Of a stretch of 64,000 nucleotides of DNA, positions 18,161-27,739 are shown piece by piece (position 1 is the stretch's first letter; the number at the start of each line of letters is the position of its first letter). The DNA is from CAVTUU01 sp045804965 (GTDB lineage Bacteria > Chloroflexota > Chloroflexia > Thermomicrobiales > UBA6265). A program made the translations under genes and the position numbers. The stretch lies in assembly GCA_045804965.1 (NCBI GenBank), contig JBJMMD010000016.1, forward strand, positions 248,001 to 312,000, read 5' to 3'. The notes beneath the pieces are model-generated. The model was given only the letters and a program-made list of their open reading frames with translations, was not told where the DNA came from and made no database searches.

Positions 18161-20464
18161 TTGCTCTCGTTTCCGCATCCCATACCTAACTCATCAGCTC
18201 AGGAGGAACGCGTTGCGGCGAAACGTCACAGTTTTCCTTCGCCGAAGTTGGTCATTCAGTTCCTCTTGGTCTTGCTCACCATCGTCGCCGGGTCGAAGAA
18301 TGCCTCGGCCCACGCCGAGCTAGTTCGCGCCAATCCAGCCCCGGACTCCATTCTCGGCGCGCCGCCGCAGCACATCGATCTCTGGTTCAGCGAGCGGGTC
18401 GACCAAGGAGCGGGGTCGCCGGGGCTGTCTGTGCTCGACGAAGATGGGCGCGATCTGCAGGTCACGAACCTCCACGTCGATCCCACCGACGCGGAGCACG
18501 TGATTGCTGACGTCGCGGGAGCGAGCGCCGGCACGTACACCATTGTTTGGAGCTCACGCTCAGCCGACGATGGTCACTCCCTCACCGGCAGCTACACGGT
18601 GCGAGTCGCGACCGGCCGTGCCCCTGGCGCCGCGACAACCGAGGGCCAAACGCCGCGCGCCTGGGCGGTCACCACGCGCTGGCTCACCTTCCTCGGCGCC
18701 GCGATCGTGGCCGCTGGCTTGCTCTTTCGCACGATGCTGCAGGGCGGCATAGAAGTGCCTACCTACGCCAACCGCCGCATCAAGATCGTCGCAGTCGGCG
18801 CCGCCGTCGCACTCGTCGCAACCGCGAGCGAACCGTTCCTGCAATCACGATTTCCGCCACCGGGCGCAACCAAACCCGATCTCGGTGACGCGATTGCCGG
18901 TCTCCCGAACGCTTGGTGGCTCCGCCTTGCCGCCGCGGGCGTTGCCCTGCTCATCGGCATCCTCTATCTCATCGCGGGAACCAAGCTCCGCCGGCAAACT
19001 CTGCTCGAATGGGCAGGCGCCGCCGCTGCGTTTTGCACGCTGCTCGGATTGAGCCTCACCAGTCACGCCTCGGCCCGCTCGTCATGGCGCGCGCTGGCCA
19101 TAGCCTCGGACTATACGCACCTGGTCTCGGTCGGTCTGTGGACCGGCGGCTTGGTCTTTCTCACCCTCTATTGGCTCAGCCGGGCGCATCGCTCCGAGGG
19201 TCCCGATCCGATCCGCCGCTTCTCCAAGTTCGCCTTAGTGCTGGTGCTCATCGGGATTGCGACCGGTCTCACGAACGCCGGACTTGCGTTACCGACGATC
19301 AGGTCGCTCTGGCAGAGCGATTACGGCAGAGTCCTCATCGCTAAGGGACTCATCTTGCTTCCGGCGCTTGCGTTGGCAGCGCTTCACCGGCAACGGCTCC
19401 GCCATCTCGCCGGACAGGCAGGAGAAGCGCTTCGGCCGACGATCCGGGTCGAAACCGCGATTGTCGCCTGCGTTGTCCTCGGCGGCACGATCTTGGCCTT
19501 GATGGCCCCGCCGGCGAAGGCAACCTCCGGCGAGCTTAAGTTGCTCGACCTCGCCGCCCCAGCGGTGAGCGGTTCAGCTTCAACCGATCACCTCATCCGA
19601 TTCCAGCTCGCCCCAGCGAAGCAAGGTGCGAACACGATCACGGTGTTCTCGACCGACAAGAAAGGCCAACCGATTCCCAACGACAAGATCGCGCTGGTCC
19701 GCATGGACCTATCAAGTCTCGACCACGGCGCGATTGAACGAGGACTCGGAGGAACGCCAAACGGTTCTGGCGGCTATACCTTCCAGGGCGACCAGCTCAG
19801 CCTCGGCGGGTGGTGGCGGGCCGACACGCTCGTGCGCCGGCTCGGTGTCGAAGATGAAACCGCCGCGTTCTATTTCATGCTGCCCGATCCGAACGTCAAT
19901 GGCTTCGGCGCGCCGAAAACGCCGAAAACGGATGACGATGCCCACGCGCTATTCCAGCGTGCCCTCGGCACCCTCACTTCGCTCCACAGCATGTCCTACC
20001 ACGAGCGATTAAGCGGCGGCACCGGCACCGTCGTCGACTCGGATCACGTCGTGCGCGACGACAACGGCGGCCGTGAACCGGCGATGACGATCACCTCAGG
20101 CGACTTCTCGGTCGTCACTATCGGCAAGAACCAATGGATTAAGGAAGGCAACGGAGCCTGGGAATGGCAGGCAGCGTCGATCGTTGTCCCTCCGTCCCAA
20201 TGGGGCGACACGTACGACGGCGCGACCGCTTTCCAACTTGGTACGACCGAGGAGATCGACGGCGCGCAAACCCAGATCGTGACCTTCTACGTCCCGCCAA
20301 AACCGCACAGCGTTGCCGCCTGGTTTGCCTGGTGGATCGACGTCGACACCGGCCATGTAATCCACGAGACGATGATTTCCCGGCAGCACTACATGGTCTG
20401 GGACTACGCCGATTTCAACAAAGACTTCGATATCCAACCGCCAGCCCCCGTGCCGTCGTCCTAG
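18161..20464 (+). CDS. Copper resistance protein, CopC-CopD fusion
   Basis: A 767-residue membrane protein. After a signal-like helix (residues about 30-47) comes HAELVRANPAPDS, the N-terminus of the CopC copper-binding domain; its first His is the usual metal ligand after cleavage. The CopC fold ends near residue 145 (DDGHSLTGSYTVRV). A CopD-type block of about eight membrane helices follows (170-450), then an extracytoplasmic C-terminal domain of about 300 residues. Role: copper handling at the membrane. The start TTG 18161 is the furthest upstream; a ribosome-binding-like AGGAGGA at 18200 has no in-frame start behind it, so the start is uncertain. Confidence 0.85.
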   Translation: MLSFPHPIPNSSAQEERVAAKRHSFPSPKLVIQFLLVLLTIVAGSKNASAHAELVRANPAPDSILGAPPQHIDLWFSERVDQGAGSPGLSVLDEDGRDLQVTNLHVDPTDAEHVIADVAGASAGTYTIVWSSRSADDGHSLTGSYTVRVATGRAPGAATTEGQTPRAWAVTTRWLTFLGAAIVAAGLLFRTMLQGGIEVPTYANRRIKIVAVGAAVALVATASEPFLQSRFPPPGATKPDLGDAIAGLPNAWWLRLAAAGVALLIGILYLIAGTKLRRQTLLEWAGAAAAFCTLLGLSLTSHASARSSWRALAIASDYTHLVSVGLWTGGLVFLTLYWLSRAHRSEGPDPIRRFSKFALVLVLIGIATGLTNAGLALPTIRSLWQSDYGRVLIAKGLILLPALALAALHRQRLRHLAGQAGEALRPTIRVETAIVACVVLGGTILALMAPPAKATSGELKLLDLAAPAVSGSASTDHLIRFQLAPAKQGANTITVFSTDKKGQPIPNDKIALVRMDLSSLDHGAIERGLGGTPNGSGGYTFQGDQLSLGGWWRADTLVRRLGVEDETAAFYFMLPDPNVNGFGAPKTPKTDDDAHALFQRALGTLTSLHSMSYHERLSGGTGTVVDSDHVVRDDNGGREPAMTITSGDFSVVTIGKNQWIKEGNGAWEWQAASIVVPPSQWGDTYDGATAFQLGTTEEIDGAQTQIVTFYVPPKPHSVAAWFAWWIDVDTGHVIHETMISRQHYMVWDYADFNKDFDIQPPAPVPSS

Positions 20465-20570
20465 CGAAATTGGCGCCGATTCCCAGGACCAAATCTCGCA
20501 AGGTTGACCGGGGGCTCATCGTGACGAAGCCCTTCGGGGCCCGAGCCCAGGACCGCTACGCGCGATTTCG

Positions 20571-20662
20571 GTAGGGGCGCAAGGCTTGCGCCCGCCTGAA
20601 GAACACAGTGGAAAGCTTCGGAGACCGCCTCGTTCTCAAGCCCAGGCGCACGGCTGTGCGCC
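20571..20662. repeat. Pair of short GC palindromes
   Basis: Two hairpins lie in the gap behind the CopC-CopD gene: GGGCGCAA/TTGCGCCC (20575-20593) and GGCGCAC/GTGCGCC (20645-20662). A related one lies after the O-methyltransferase gene (35113-35137). The downstream CTTCGTCGTGTTAGC at 20711 recurs at 59019. These look like members of a dispersed intergenic repeat family. Confidence 0.5.
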
Positions 20663-20720
20663 GCTACGGAAACCGTGGTTCGTGCGAACACGTTGAGCCT
20701 CGAATGGTGGCTTCGTCGTG

Positions 20721-22967
20721 TTAGCGGGGAAGGGTCACTTCCAGCCCGGCATCGCCGCGCACTCGCGTAGCCTGAGATGGAAAAACGCCTGATCGGGACG
20801 TGGAATCCTGCGGCCGGTCGAGCGCCAGGCGGAGACCATTCAAGGTCACGGCCAATGACGTGCCCATGTCGGCGGCAACGGCGATCCACAGATTGACCAC
20901 GCCGAACACGCCGAGGACGAGCGCTACGACCTTGACGAGCAGCGACAGCGTGATGTTCTGCCGGATGATCCGTATCGTTCGCTTGGAGAGACCGACGGCG
21001 TACGCGACGCCTGTCAGATCGTCGCGCATGAGCGCCATGTCAGCGGTTTCGAGGGCGACGTCTGTGCCCCCGACGCCCATCGCGACGCCTACATCCGCCG
21101 CCGCGAGCGCAGGCGCGTCGTTGACGCCATCTCCGACCATGACGATCGGGCCGTGGCGCGCCTTGAGCCGTTCGACAGCTCGGGCCTTTTCCTCCGGTAA
21201 CAGCTCTGCCATCACCTCGTCCACGTTGGTTTGGTCGGCGAGTGCTTGGGCCGTGCGAACGTTGTCGCCGGTGATAACCACGGCGAGGTCGATGCCCGTT
21301 CGGCGAAGCGCCGCGATCGCTTCACGGGCTTCCGGCCGAGGCTTGTCCGCGATCGCGATGAGACCGACCACGTCGACGGATTGTCCGTTTTCGCACGCGA
21401 CGAAGAAGGGCGATGTGCCTGAGGCCGCCAAGTGTTCGACGTTGGTCATCACCTCGTTCGGCAATTGGCCTCGTTCCGCCAACCAGCGTCCGTTGCCGAC
21501 GATCACACGATGGCCATTTACGCGCGCCGATGCGCCCTGTCCGGCGGTTGAACTAAAGTTGGACGCGACAGGGATCTCGACCTCGTCATGCAGCGCGCGG
21601 GCCACTGTCGCCCGCGCGAACGGATGCTGCGAATAGGATTCCACCGCCGCCGCCAGCGCCAAGACCTCACCGGCATGGCGTCTACCAAAGGGCACGATCT
21701 CGGTGACCGCGGGTCGGCCGAGGGTGAGTGTGCCGGTTTTGTCGAAGGCGACGACTCGGGCCATACCCGCCGCTTCGAGCGCGGCGCCTCCCTTGACCAG
21801 GACGCCGTGACGGGTTGCCGCGCCAATCGCCGCGACGATCGAGACGGGCGTCGAGATGAGCAACGCGCATGGGCAGGCAATAACCAAGAGCACGAGCGCC
21901 CGGTAAATCCACGTCTCCGAATCGGAAAAGATCATTCCGATCGCGGCGATGATCACGGCCAAGGCGATCACCGCCGGGGTGTAAACCGCCGCGAAGCGAT
22001 CGACGAGTTGTTGCGACGGCGCGCGACTAGCCTGGGCGTTTTCGACGAGGTGAATGATCCGGGCGAAGGCCGAGTCGCTGGCCGGCTTCGTCACTTCGAC
22101 CGTCAACGCCCCTTGGCCGTTGACGGTCGCCGCAAAGACTTCGTCTCCAGTCGCCTTTTCCACCGGTAACGATTCGCCCGTGATCGCGCTCTGATCGACC
22201 GCGGACTCGCCATCCCGGACCGCGCCGTCGACGGGGATGCGCGCGCCCGGTTTCACCAGCACGAGGTCGCCGGGATTGAGATCTTCAATCGCGACTTGAA
22301 CTTCTTGATCGTCGATGAGCCTAGTCGCGGTTGGCGGCGCGAGGTCCATGAGGGCGCGGATCGCGCCGCGTGTGCGGTCAAAGGTGAGCACTTGCAGCGC
22401 ACTGCCGAGCCCAAAGAGCACGACGACCATCGCGCCTTCGGACCAATCGCCGAGCGCCGCCGCGCCGAGCGCAGAGATCGACATCAACACATTCATGTCG
22501 AGATGGCGAGCCCGCACCGCGAGAAGCGCAGCCCTGGCGATGCCGTACCCGCCGACGACCATCGCGGCGGCGTACATCGCCGTGACCGCTAGGTCGGGTG
22601 CGTTTGCCAGGTGTAGGCCGAACGCAATCACCCAACAGAGCGCGGCCAGGGCGACGGGGATGAGCCGGCGTTCTTGCCAGATCGGCGCACGCTTGGAAAC
22701 CCGCATCGTGCCCGGCATGCGCGCGGTCGCTTGGTAGCCGGCCCGCGAAACGGCCCCATCGATCTCCCGTGTCACCCCGTCGACGGCGTCAGTCGCTGGC
22801 TGAACGGTCAACGTCGCGGCGGCGAAGTTCACTTCGGCTGCGCGCACGCTGGGCAGACCGGCGACGGCCCGTTCGACGCTTCGCGCGCAATCGGGGCAAT
22901 CCATGCCGTGGACGTCGAAGGTCAGCGGTCTTGACCCTTTCGGCAGCGTTGAACTTGGCGCAGTCAT
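20721..22967 (-). CDS. Heavy-metal P-type ATPase (Zn/Cd/Pb exporter type)
   Basis: A 748-residue P1B ATPase that pumps metal ions out of the cytoplasm. An N-terminal heavy-metal domain has GMDCPDC near residue 21. The membrane metal site is CPC in IACPCALL; phosphorylation is at DKTGTLTLG; SYSQHPFARA and GDGVND are the nucleotide-binding and hinge motifs. CPC plus the single GMDCPDC domain fits the Zn/Cd/Pb group rather than copper, and the CadC-like repressor supports this. ATG overlaps the repressor stop by four bases, so the two are one operon. Confidence 0.93.
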   Translation of the reverse strand: MTAPSSTLPKGSRPLTFDVHGMDCPDCARSVERAVAGLPSVRAAEVNFAAATLTVQPATDAVDGVTREIDGAVSRAGYQATARMPGTMRVSKRAPIWQERRLIPVALAALCWVIAFGLHLANAPDLAVTAMYAAAMVVGGYGIARAALLAVRARHLDMNVLMSISALGAAALGDWSEGAMVVVLFGLGSALQVLTFDRTRGAIRALMDLAPPTATRLIDDQEVQVAIEDLNPGDLVLVKPGARIPVDGAVRDGESAVDQSAITGESLPVEKATGDEVFAATVNGQGALTVEVTKPASDSAFARIIHLVENAQASRAPSQQLVDRFAAVYTPAVIALAVIIAAIGMIFSDSETWIYRALVLLVIACPCALLISTPVSIVAAIGAATRHGVLVKGGAALEAAGMARVVAFDKTGTLTLGRPAVTEIVPFGRRHAGEVLALAAAVESYSQHPFARATVARALHDEVEIPVASNFSSTAGQGASARVNGHRVIVGNGRWLAERGQLPNEVMTNVEHLAASGTSPFFVACENGQSVDVVGLIAIADKPRPEAREAIAALRRTGIDLAVVITGDNVRTAQALADQTNVDEVMAELLPEEKARAVERLKARHGPIVMVGDGVNDAPALAAADVGVAMGVGGTDVALETADMALMRDDLTGVAYAVGLSKRTIRIIRQNITLSLLVKVVALVLGVFGVVNLWIAVAADMGTSLAVTLNGLRLALDRPQDSTSRSGVFPSQATRVRGDAGLEVTLPR

Positions 22968-23392
22968 GCCGAGCTCCGATCCATTTCGGGTCGTAGTTGC
23001 TCGTCAATGTGGGCGGAACCCATCGTCAACAGCGCCGAAATATGCTCGTCGTCCAACGCGTAATAGATGACCTTGCCCGCACGCCGCCGCCGCACGATGC
23101 GATGGTTCCGCAGCACGCGAAGCTGGTGGGAGACGGTCGTTCGGTTCACGCTCGTCGCCGCCGCGAGATCACACACGCACAGCTCGCCGGAAGTCAACGC
23201 GGTCAGCAATCGCGCCCGCGTGGGATCCGCCAAGATGGAGAAGAGCCGGGCCAGATCATCTGCCGGCGGGGCGTCGGCGAGGCGCACCCGCGCTTCCATC
23301 ACCCGCCGGGGATGGATCGTCGCGACATCGCAGTCCTCATCAAGTTCACGTGAGCGTGGTGAGTGGTTAATCATGTGCATCACAATGCACAT
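22964..23392 (-). CDS. ArsR/SmtB-family metal-sensing repressor (CadC-like)
   Basis: A 142-residue winged-helix repressor. ELCVCDL in the recognition region supplies the CadC-type alpha-3 cysteine site. DDEHISALL followed by AHIDE near the C-terminus matches the alpha-5 zinc site of SmtB. It would release DNA on binding Zn, Cd or Pb and derepress the exporter. The first ATG (23392) lies inside a 10-bp palindrome and has no ribosome-binding site. Start codons at 23374 or 23299 (MEARVRL) are possible, so the N-terminus is uncertain. Confidence 0.9.
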   Translation of the reverse strand: MCIVMHMINHSPRSRELDEDCDVATIHPRRVMEARVRLADAPPADDLARLFSILADPTRARLLTALTSGELCVCDLAAATSVNRTTVSHQLRVLRNHRIVRRRRAGKVIYYALDDEHISALLTMGSAHIDEQLRPEMDRSSA

Positions 23393-23395
23393 GAT
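23370..23395. promoter_or_regulatory. Candidate ArsR-family operator
   Basis: ATCATGTGCA and TGCACATGAT form a perfect 10-bp inverted repeat with a 6-base spacer. It sits exactly at the start of the repressor gene, where SmtB/CadC proteins usually bind to control their own operon. Confidence 0.6.
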
Positions 23396-23505
23396 ACGAC
23401 GCGGAGGCTGTCGGGATCAACCGGCGGGGCAGGGGATGGTTCGGACAGACAAGCTGAGACCGTCTCGTGTCGTGGCCGCGAAGCCGCCGTGTAGACGAAT
23501 CCTGC

Positions 23506-24375
23506 CTACCGCAGCCCGGTCGCCAAGAGGAGCAAAATCAAGGCGCCCATCGCGATCCGATATACGACGAACGCACGGATGCTGGCGCGCTGCAGGTATC
23601 GCAGCAGGAAACCGATGGCGAAGAAGCCGGAAATGGCTGACGTGATCATGCCGAGGGCGAACGCGGTCGCGTCGTGGCCGCTGAGACCCGATTGCAGAGT
23701 GTCGAGCATGCCCTTTGCCCCCGCGCCGGCAATCAGCGGCGTGCCGAGAAGAAACGAAAATCTCGCGGCGTCCTCCCGCTTGAGACCTCGGAACAGTCCG
23801 AGCGTGATCGTCGCTCCGGACCGCGAAACGCCAGGCACGATCGCGGTCGCCTGTACGAGCCCGATCGCCGCCGAATCCGCAAGCTCCAAATCGTCCATGC
23901 CGCGGGAGAGTGTGGCGCGGCGTTCCGCTTGCAGCATGATCAGACCGACGCCCATCAGCATAAGCGCGATGATCGCCATGGCGAGGGACTGGTGTTTCTC
24001 GGTGTGAAAGAGATCGTCAACAGCCGACTCGGCGAGCACGCCCGCGATTAAACCGGGCACGGTCGCAATCGCGATCAGGATCAAAAGCCTCGCACTACGG
24101 TCCTTTTCATCCACCAGCGGTTCCCGCCGAAACAGCAACGACTTCGGCTTCTCCAAAGCGCGGGGAATCGCTAAGGCCATCCCCCAGAACTCTCGCCAAA
24201 AGAACACGAGCACCGCGGCAAGTGTGCCGAGGTGAAGCGCGGCGTCGAACGAAAGGCCGGGTTCGTCCCACCCGAAGAGCCACGGTACGATGATCAAGTG
24301 CGCTGAGGAGGATACCGGAAGAAACTCGGTCAGCCCCTGGACCAGACCGAGCACGATCGCTTGAAAATCGCTCAC
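23506..24375 (-). CDS. uppP: Undecaprenyl-diphosphatase
   Basis: A 289-residue membrane enzyme that dephosphorylates undecaprenyl diphosphate to recycle the carrier lipid for cell-wall synthesis. The two family signatures are present: GLTEFLPVSSSAHL near residue 14 and PGVSRSGATI near 181. About eight membrane helices. The start is GTG 24375, preceded by GGAAGG. The next upstream gene ends 22 bases earlier, suggesting co-transcription. Confidence 0.94.
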   Translation of the reverse strand: MSDFQAIVLGLVQGLTEFLPVSSSAHLIIVPWLFGWDEPGLSFDAALHLGTLAAVLVFFWREFWGMALAIPRALEKPKSLLFRREPLVDEKDRSARLLILIAIATVPGLIAGVLAESAVDDLFHTEKHQSLAMAIIALMLMGVGLIMLQAERRATLSRGMDDLELADSAAIGLVQATAIVPGVSRSGATITLGLFRGLKREDAARFSFLLGTPLIAGAGAKGMLDTLQSGLSGHDATAFALGMITSAISGFFAIGFLLRYLQRASIRAFVVYRIAMGALILLLLATGLR

Positions 24376-24397
24376 TCACTCACCTTCCCGCCGATAA

Positions 24398-25504
24398 TCA
24401 GTTGGACGCGTGCTCTTCGCGGGTCTGACTCGTGCGGGGAGAAACTGGGTTCGTCGCTAAGGCGGGCGTCGTTGCCACGCCAGGTGTTGCTTCTGTGCCA
24501 CTCTGTTCCGCGTCGCCTTCGAAGTCGCGCATCGTGCGGAGTGAAATGTGCATCCGCGACCATTCGATGAGTCCCCACAGCGTGATGGGAAAGTACAGGG
24601 CCGCGTGGACGACGACGGCGTAAGACAGCGCGAGCGACTTGTCAATGCCGAGCGCGCCGTTGACGACGAGCACAACCCCGGCCTCGAACGGACCGACATA
24701 GCCCGGCGACGAGGGGATTAAGGTCGCGAGATTGGCGACGCCGGTCGTCAGCAACGATGCCGCAACGCCCATCTTTTCTGCCAAGGGATCGCCAAAACCG
24801 CGGGCAATAGTCCAATACATCGACGCTTCGAGTAACCAGGCGATCGCCGAAGCGCTGGCGACAAGCGCGAGATCGCCCTTGCGCGTCAACACCCCGAGAC
24901 CGGACAGGAACGACTCCGCCATACGCTCGACACGGTCGGCGACCGGTGTCGGCAAGGGTCCCAGGGCAATCTGCATCAGGCGATCACGAAAGTTGCCGCC
25001 GAATGTCAGGATCGAGAGCCCAATCAGGATGCCGGCGAAGACGATGAAAGCGATGATGACGAGATGTTTGAGCTCGCTCGTAAAACTGACGACTGTTGCC
25101 GCGGCGAGCATGAACGCCAGCATCGTCAACCCGTCGAAGAGCCGTTCGACGGCGATCGTGGCTAGGGACGCGGTCTTACTGACGTTATACCGGCGGTTGA
25201 TGACGTAGGCGCGCACGATTTCGCCAGTTCGCAGCGGAAGGATGTTGTTCGCCATGAACCCGACCACGGTGACCGGGAAGACTTCGCGGGCGTGGAGGGT
25301 TTTCACCGGCCGCAGGAGCACGCTCCAGCGGAAGGCGCGGACATAGACGCCGAGAAAGTAGAGGCCGATTGCGGGGAGGAGATACCAATAATTGGCGTGA
25401 GCAAGGGAGTCACGAATCTTGCCGAAGTCCTGGCCCCGGAACGCGAAATAGAGGAAGCCCACGCTGATGAGGAATCCGACCCAGATACGCCAAGTCTTCC
25501 TCAT
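24398..25504 (-). CDS. Lysylphosphatidylglycerol synthase TM-like / flippase-type membrane protein
   Basis: A 368-residue polytopic protein (about seven to eight helices) of the UPF0104/AglD-like family. It shows the family segments GFMANNILPLRTGEIVRAY near residue 85 and TLIPSSPGYVGPFEAGVV near 265. Members move or modify lipid-linked substrates; the exact role is unknown. Its position in front of uppP suggests work on carrier lipids or the envelope. The C-terminal 40 residues are low complexity. Confidence 0.82.
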   Translation of the reverse strand: MRKTWRIWVGFLISVGFLYFAFRGQDFGKIRDSLAHANYWYLLPAIGLYFLGVYVRAFRWSVLLRPVKTLHAREVFPVTVVGFMANNILPLRTGEIVRAYVINRRYNVSKTASLATIAVERLFDGLTMLAFMLAAATVVSFTSELKHLVIIAFIVFAGILIGLSILTFGGNFRDRLMQIALGPLPTPVADRVERMAESFLSGLGVLTRKGDLALVASASAIAWLLEASMYWTIARGFGDPLAEKMGVAASLLTTGVANLATLIPSSPGYVGPFEAGVVLVVNGALGIDKSLALSYAVVVHAALYFPITLWGLIEWSRMHISLRTMRDFEGDAEQSGTEATPGVATTPALATNPVSPRTSQTREEHASN

Positions 25505-26124
25505 ACCAGCGCTGTGCCTACGTTCAAGCGCTCCGATGGCGCCGCGCCCGAAGCAATTACACCGTCAAACGATCGAATGGACACGTGTCTCAAAAGCAAC
25601 TGAAACCGTCGCTCCGTCGCGAAGTCGCCATGTGGCGTGGTGACTGGGAATCGCGGCGGGAGTATACGTCATACACTGCGTCGACCGGGCAGAGGACATC
25701 GCTCGCCACCCCATCCGGTCCTACCCATGGTCCCGCCTGCCGGTGCCGGTAAATTACGCGGCTATCCGCCCCTCACAACCTTGGCGGGGGCACTGGCTGC
25801 CGATTAGCCCGGCAACCGAGTCTAATCCAGCAATGGCGCGAGGAGCAATCTCGGCGCCGTGACTATTGGCCCAACCTCCAGTTTCCGAATGCTACGTTGA
25901 CTCAACGTGTAAACCAGGTTCTTGATTGAGCCTTCTAACCACCACTTATTAGCCGAGCTCTTGAGTACCGCCGTCAGCGAGAAAGATCTTCGCTGGAAGT
26001 CTCTGTGTTTCTTCTCCATTCCTCACGCCGTTCCTGGCATGACCGGTGCGAAGGCCGGAGCGCAGCTTAGCGTTCTGCTGGGATGCTTTCCCCGTCAGAT
26101 AGAGGCCCAATAGAGGAACATGAA
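25505..26124. other. Gap with no recognisable gene
   Basis: These 620 bases carry only short frames without family resemblance. The stretch 25822-25885 shares about two thirds of its bases with 27080-27143, so both may be remnants of one older element. Confidence 0.4.
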
Positions 26125-26303
26125 ATGGACCGAAACGAACTATCGATCGGCTGGATGAACGATGCCTTCGCGATGGAAACGTCCATCGCCCAAGTACTAG
26201 AGAACCACGGCAGGATGCGAAGGACCGCCCAGAGATCCAAACGTGGATCGAGCAGCACCTTGAGGAAACCCGGCGCCACGCCAAAAACGCGGTCGGCGCC
26301 TGA
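26125..26303 (+). pseudogene. Remnant of a DUF892 (YciE/YciF) ferritin-like gene, frameshifted and truncated
   Basis: ATG 26125 follows AGAGGAACATGAA. The first 30 residues (MDRNELSIGWMNDAFAMETS, then IAQVLENH) match the start of DUF892 proteins. Near 26208 the match jumps to another frame, which reads QDAKDRPEIQTWIEQHLEET and then RRHAKNAVGA before TGA at 26301. A single missing base explains the jump. The family is usually about 160 residues, so the 3' part is also gone. Confidence 0.7.
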
Positions 26304-26328
26304 CACTCGACTCGAAGCGAGGTGACTG

Positions 26329-26841
26329 GTGGATGGTCTGGGTTCGCATAGGCGCTTGATGGCAGGCGGCATTTTTCTCGGCATTGGTCTCGGCGGCTTC
26401 TTCGATGGCATCGTGTTCCACCAAATCCTTCAGTGGCACCACATGATCAGTCATGTCCATGCCCACCCGACAACGACGGTCGCGGGGCTCGAGGACAACA
26501 CGCTCGCGGACGGCCTCTTCCACGCTGCGGTTTGGATTGTTACGGTCGTCGGACTCTTCCTGCTCTGGGCTGCGCTTCGGGATTCAAACGGCACGCTATC
26601 GACTAGGGTCTTTGTCGGTTCGTTGTTGCTCGGCTGGGGACTCTTTAACGTCGTCGAGGGGATTGTCGATCACCATCTGCTGCAACTCCATCATGTCAAG
26701 GAGGATTCGAACCATCGGCTCGCCTTGGATTTAGCATTCCTCGCCTGGGGCGCTGCGATGGTGGGCATCGGCTGGTTCCTCACTCGCACTGGCGAGGATG
26801 AAACGCGCGCGTCCGCGGGACCGGTCGTTAACCGCTCGTGA
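26329..26841 (+). CDS. DUF2243 membrane protein
   Basis: A 170-residue protein with four predicted helices. The segment GIFLGIGLGGFFDGIVFHQI followed by LQWHHM is the signature of DUF2243, as are the repeated His residues (HVHAHP, VDHHLLQLHH) facing the membrane. Function unknown; the many His residues suggest metal binding. The start is GTG 26329, just behind GAGGTGACT. Confidence 0.85.
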   Translation: MDGLGSHRRLMAGGIFLGIGLGGFFDGIVFHQILQWHHMISHVHAHPTTTVAGLEDNTLADGLFHAAVWIVTVVGLFLLWAALRDSNGTLSTRVFVGSLLLGWGLFNVVEGIVDHHLLQLHHVKEDSNHRLALDLAFLAWGAAMVGIGWFLTRTGEDETRASAGPVVNRS

Positions 26842-27296
26842 CGCCTGAGTGGGAACCAGAGCGCACGAACCGACGGCCAGTTCGTGATAGACTCCTTCTC
26901 CACTTCGCGAGAAAACTGAGCAAGCGATCATAGATTTCCGTCGCCTGGATTGGCGATCTTGTAAACCTTGCCAGGTAGTATTCGCAGTTTCCCCGCAGTC
27001 ACATTCACCGCTGAGGAATTAGCAAACGCGCCGGCCACCGAGCCGGATGCGCTGAGGGCCGGAAAGCCCGGCAGCGCAATCTAATGCAAGAGCGGCACTG
27101 GAAGCAATCTCAGCGCCCTTTCAATTAGACCGACTTTCAGCCTCTAGAAACGATGGATGGTGAAGTCGAAGGCGGTTAATTGCGGTGAATTCATAGACAA
27201 TTCCTCCATGTGGTTTGACGGCACCAAGACCGTGGATACTCATCAATTGGAGGAGCGGTAAAAAAGGGCCCGATAACACGTAGACAAGTCTTTTGT
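26842..27296. other. Gap without a gene; partial copy of the 25.8-kb element
   Basis: No convincing coding frame. The piece 27080-27143 resembles 25822-25885. A ribosome-binding-like GGAGG with a short minus-strand frame near 27190 stops after 16 codons. Confidence 0.35.
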
Positions 27297-27346
27297 CTTG
27301 GCCCGCCCCGCCTTGTCAAGCACGCTGGCAGCGCACGAGGGCCTGA

Positions 27347-27367
27347 GAATGGCCGTTATCAGGGGAC
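27347..27367 (+). repeat. GAKAATGGCYGTTATCAGG motif, copy 1
   Basis: This 21-base motif recurs at 27696 with three differences. A shorter match (GGGCTGTTATCTGGGG) lies at 31921, and an inverted one (CCCGATAACAC) at 27269. It is itself partly palindromic (GATAA-TTATC in copy 2). It could be the end of a lost mobile element or a regulator site. Confidence 0.4.
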
Positions 27368-27405
27368 GGCCCGCGACGTCCGGGCTGCTACACTGCGATC
27401 CACGG

Positions 27406-27681
27406 ATGGAGACACCATTGCCCTTCGAGATCTGGCAGCACCGCGCCAGCGGCGAGCGTTATCTCGTCGCCGTCCGAAACGGGGTGGTAAACGTCGCCGC
27501 CGGACCGCTGGGTCATCATGACGACCCGGCCACCGTGCTGGAGACCCACGGTAACCAACACCACAACGCGCTCGCTCTGTTGGACATGCGCAGGAATCCG
27601 AACGACTATCGGAGCGAATATATGGTTGGCACCGATTTCCACGCCGTCCGGATCAAGGACACGCTTCCCAGTGCGAAGTGA
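27406..27681 (+). CDS. Conserved-looking hypothetical protein
   Basis: A 91-residue protein beginning METPLPFEIWQHRASGERYL. It looks like a compact beta-rich domain (VAVRNGVVNVAAGPL), then an HHDDP turn and a helix with many His/Asn (GNQHHNALALLDMRR). The frame is open further upstream to 27298, with other starts at 27349 and 27298; the extra residues look random, so 27406 is preferred although no strong ribosome-binding site is seen. Function unknown. Copies of the GATAATGGC motif flank it. Confidence 0.5.
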   Translation: METPLPFEIWQHRASGERYLVAVRNGVVNVAAGPLGHHDDPATVLETHGNQHHNALALLDMRRNPNDYRSEYMVGTDFHAVRIKDTLPSAK

Positions 27682-27695
27682 ACCAACTCACTCAC

Positions 27696-27716
27696 GATAA
27701 TGGCTGTTATCAGGTG
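27696..27716 (+). repeat. GAKAATGGCYGTTATCAGG motif, copy 2
   Basis: Second copy of the motif, in the same direction, 349 bases after the first. It contains the palindrome GATAA-N6-TTATC. It lies between the 91-residue gene and the broken araC gene. Confidence 0.4.
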
Positions 27717-27739
27717 CGTAGTAGGTCAGTCGAAGACGG

